Both the position numbers and the translations under genes were made by a program. Positions 5,352-6,521 of a stretch of 6,521 nt of DNA are shown one piece after another; within the stretch, counting starts at the first letter, position 1; every line of letters starts with the position of its first letter. This DNA comes from an uncultured Porphyromonadaceae bacterium (GTDB lineage Bacteria; Bacteroidota; Bacteroidia; Bacteroidales; Muribaculaceae): positions 1 through 6,521 of the forward strand of contig CAMWYV010000068.1 of assembly GCA_947178565.1 (NCBI GenBank). The letters run 5' to 3'. The notes beneath the pieces are model-generated. The model did no database searches. It worked only from the letters and a program-made list of their open reading frames with translations, and was not told where the DNA came from.

Positions 5352-6521
5352 TTAAAAATGAATCCAGGTACCTTTTTTCCAGAAATATTCAAGAGGTCCC
5401 TGCTTATGGGTTCTGAGCCACCATGAACTGAAGAGCCATTGCACGGCAAATATACCAAACCCAACAAGCACAGAGCCGAAGTTTCCTATCTTATCATACA
5501 TTCCGAATCCGAAATGATAATAGATCACCACGCCGAATATTGACTGAAAGATATAGTTGGTAAGACTCATTCTACCGTATGGTATTATAAACTTCTGCCA
5601 TCGGAAGCCGTCACCCGTCCTAAACCACATCAGCATGAACAGCGATACGAGCACAACCATAAAGGCAAAATTGTAAATCATAGGCACCGCAATGCAATAA
5701 TATGCAAGAACCGTTATGCCTTCTATATGTCCCGGTACCAAAATACAAAGAAAATAAAGGGGGATAGCCGACACAAATGAAATGAGAAGGGCTCTTTTCC
5801 AAAAAGATATTGAATCGTGAGATTTCACGAACATTCCCTTTCTGCCAAGCCACATCCCGTACAGGAACAGTGCCGGTGTCTGAAATAACCTCCCTGCCTC
5901 CACCTGCCAGAAATTACTGTACAGTTGTCCGTTCCATATATTATTTACAAGCATCTGCCATATATTACCGGTACGCCCAACCTGCTCCGCACAAGCCGCA
6001 AATTTCGCGAACGCATTATTGGCGTCCACATAATCAGGATTGGCAAGTCCATACAAAACCTTGCCCCATGCATATGGCTGAAGCATCAGTACGGAAGCGA
6101 CTATCAGCACCGTCCTATCCTTCCAAGCCGCTGCCGGAATCAGAATCAAGCCGCATACAGAGTACAGCAGCAGTATGTCACCGTTGTAGAACAAAGCATG
6201 GAACTGCGCGAAGCAGAAAAGCAGGAACATCCGCCACGCAAACCGCGCGCGGAAATCACAACCGCGTGCACGAGCGTTGCGCAACTGAATAAAAAAACTG
6301 AATCCGAATAGCAGCGAGAACGTAGCATACGCCTTACCGGCAAGCAAAAAGAATATTGAATCATAAGAAGCCTTATCGAGCCATCGCAACAAACCGCTAT
6401 CGGCTAAAGGATTGCCAAATAGATTGTAATGCTCCAGATTATGAAGAAGCACAATCGCCAGAAGAGCAAATCCTCTGAGAGCATCTACCGAGCCTAATCT
6501 CGCGCTAAGATTATTATATGT
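5352..6521 (-). CDS. DUF418 family multi-spanning membrane protein, 5' partial
   Basis: A polytopic inner-membrane protein of the DUF418 (YeiB-like) family, whose biochemical role is not established. The frame stays open to the window edge, giving 389 visible residues. The first 23, ahead of a GTG at 6450-6452, contain SVDALRGFALLAI, the conserved family start (an Arg-containing first helix leading to LLHNLEHYN), so that GTG is internal and the true start is outside. About ten hydrophobic segments can be seen, at roughly 12-30, 54-80 (perhaps two), 94-112, 114-131, 137-153, 213-226, 244-261, 268-300, 313-329 and 348-369. The DUF418 domain proper is about 228-386, with YGRMSLTNYIFQS (305-317) and the closing GPLEYFWKKGTW (375-386). 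The N-terminal part resembles acyltransferase-3-like membrane proteins, so a transport or acyl-transfer role is conceivable but unsupported. It is the first visible gene of the run leading to ispD, 9 nt downstream. Confidence 0.9.
   Translation of the reverse strand, partial: TYNNLSARLGSVDALRGFALLAIVLLHNLEHYNLFGNPLADSGLLRWLDKASYDSIFFLLAGKAYATFSLLFGFSFFIQLRNARARGCDFRARFAWRMFLLFCFAQFHALFYNGDILLLYSVCGLILIPAAAWKDRTVLIVASVLMLQPYAWGKVLYGLANPDYVDANNAFAKFAACAEQVGRTGNIWQMLVNNIWNGQLYSNFWQVEAGRLFQTPALFLYGMWLGRKGMFVKSHDSISFWKRALLISFVSAIPLYFLCILVPGHIEGITVLAYYCIAVPMIYNFAFMVVLVSLFMLMWFRTGDGFRWQKFIIPYGRMSLTNYIFQSIFGVVIYYHFGFGMYDKIGNFGSVLVGFGIFAVQWLFSSWWLRTHKQGPLEYFWKKGTWIHF

Noticed and set aside
5810..6311. 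Two overlapping plus-strand open frames of 160 and 128 codons
   Set aside because: They are antisense to the DUF418 gene, have low-complexity, unlikely protein composition and no signals of their own.
1..6521. CRISPR array, insertion sequence, phage or defence-system content
   Set aside because: No regularly spaced repeats, transposase, integrase, terminal inverted repeats or toxin-antitoxin-like gene pair can be seen; all minus-strand genes are housekeeping or envelope genes.

Overview
The window looks like an ordinary chromosomal stretch of a Bacteroidales bacterium (phylum Bacteroidota). Four things support this. A secreted Ig-like repeat protein ends in what looks like a type IX secretion (Por) sorting tail. 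A textbook Bacteroidota promoter (TTTG, 20 nt, TAATTTTG) precedes ndk. A/T-rich leaders without clear Shine-Dalgarno sites precede ndk and the M23 gene. The RecG, IspD, Ndk and DUF418 proteins also read as Bacteroidales versions. The family (Muribaculaceae or a relative) is only a guess; no rRNA or marker set is visible.

Layout: (1) 1-569, plus strand: the 3' end of a gene for a surface or secreted protein with near-identical tandem Big_2 domains and a C-terminal sorting-like tail. (2) 560-1001: a convergent intergenic region with two hairpins behind the plus-strand gene, about 310 bp with no recognisable content, and a clear intrinsic terminator for the minus-strand genes. (3) 1002-2309, minus strand: ndk followed 21 nt later by a secreted M23 (LytM-type) metallopeptidase, probably one transcript running from the promoter at 2352-2383 to the terminator at 935-971. 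(4) 2310-2561: an A/T-rich gap holding that promoter. (5) 2562-6521, minus strand: a tight three-gene run in the order DUF418 membrane protein (5' end outside the window), ispD, recG, with gaps of 9 and 6 nt.

The genes work in separate areas of metabolism: isoprenoid precursor synthesis (IspD), replication-fork repair (RecG), nucleotide pools (Ndk), peptidoglycan remodelling (M23) and the cell surface (Big_2 protein). Their linkage looks like housekeeping co-transcription rather than a dedicated system. I found no mobile element, CRISPR array, tRNA, rRNA or riboswitch, and nothing that supports a novel defence or biosynthetic system. The points most worth a second look are the DNA-level domain duplication, a hairpin built over a stop codon, the altered residue after the Ndk active-site histidine, and the strongly basic tail of the M23 protein.
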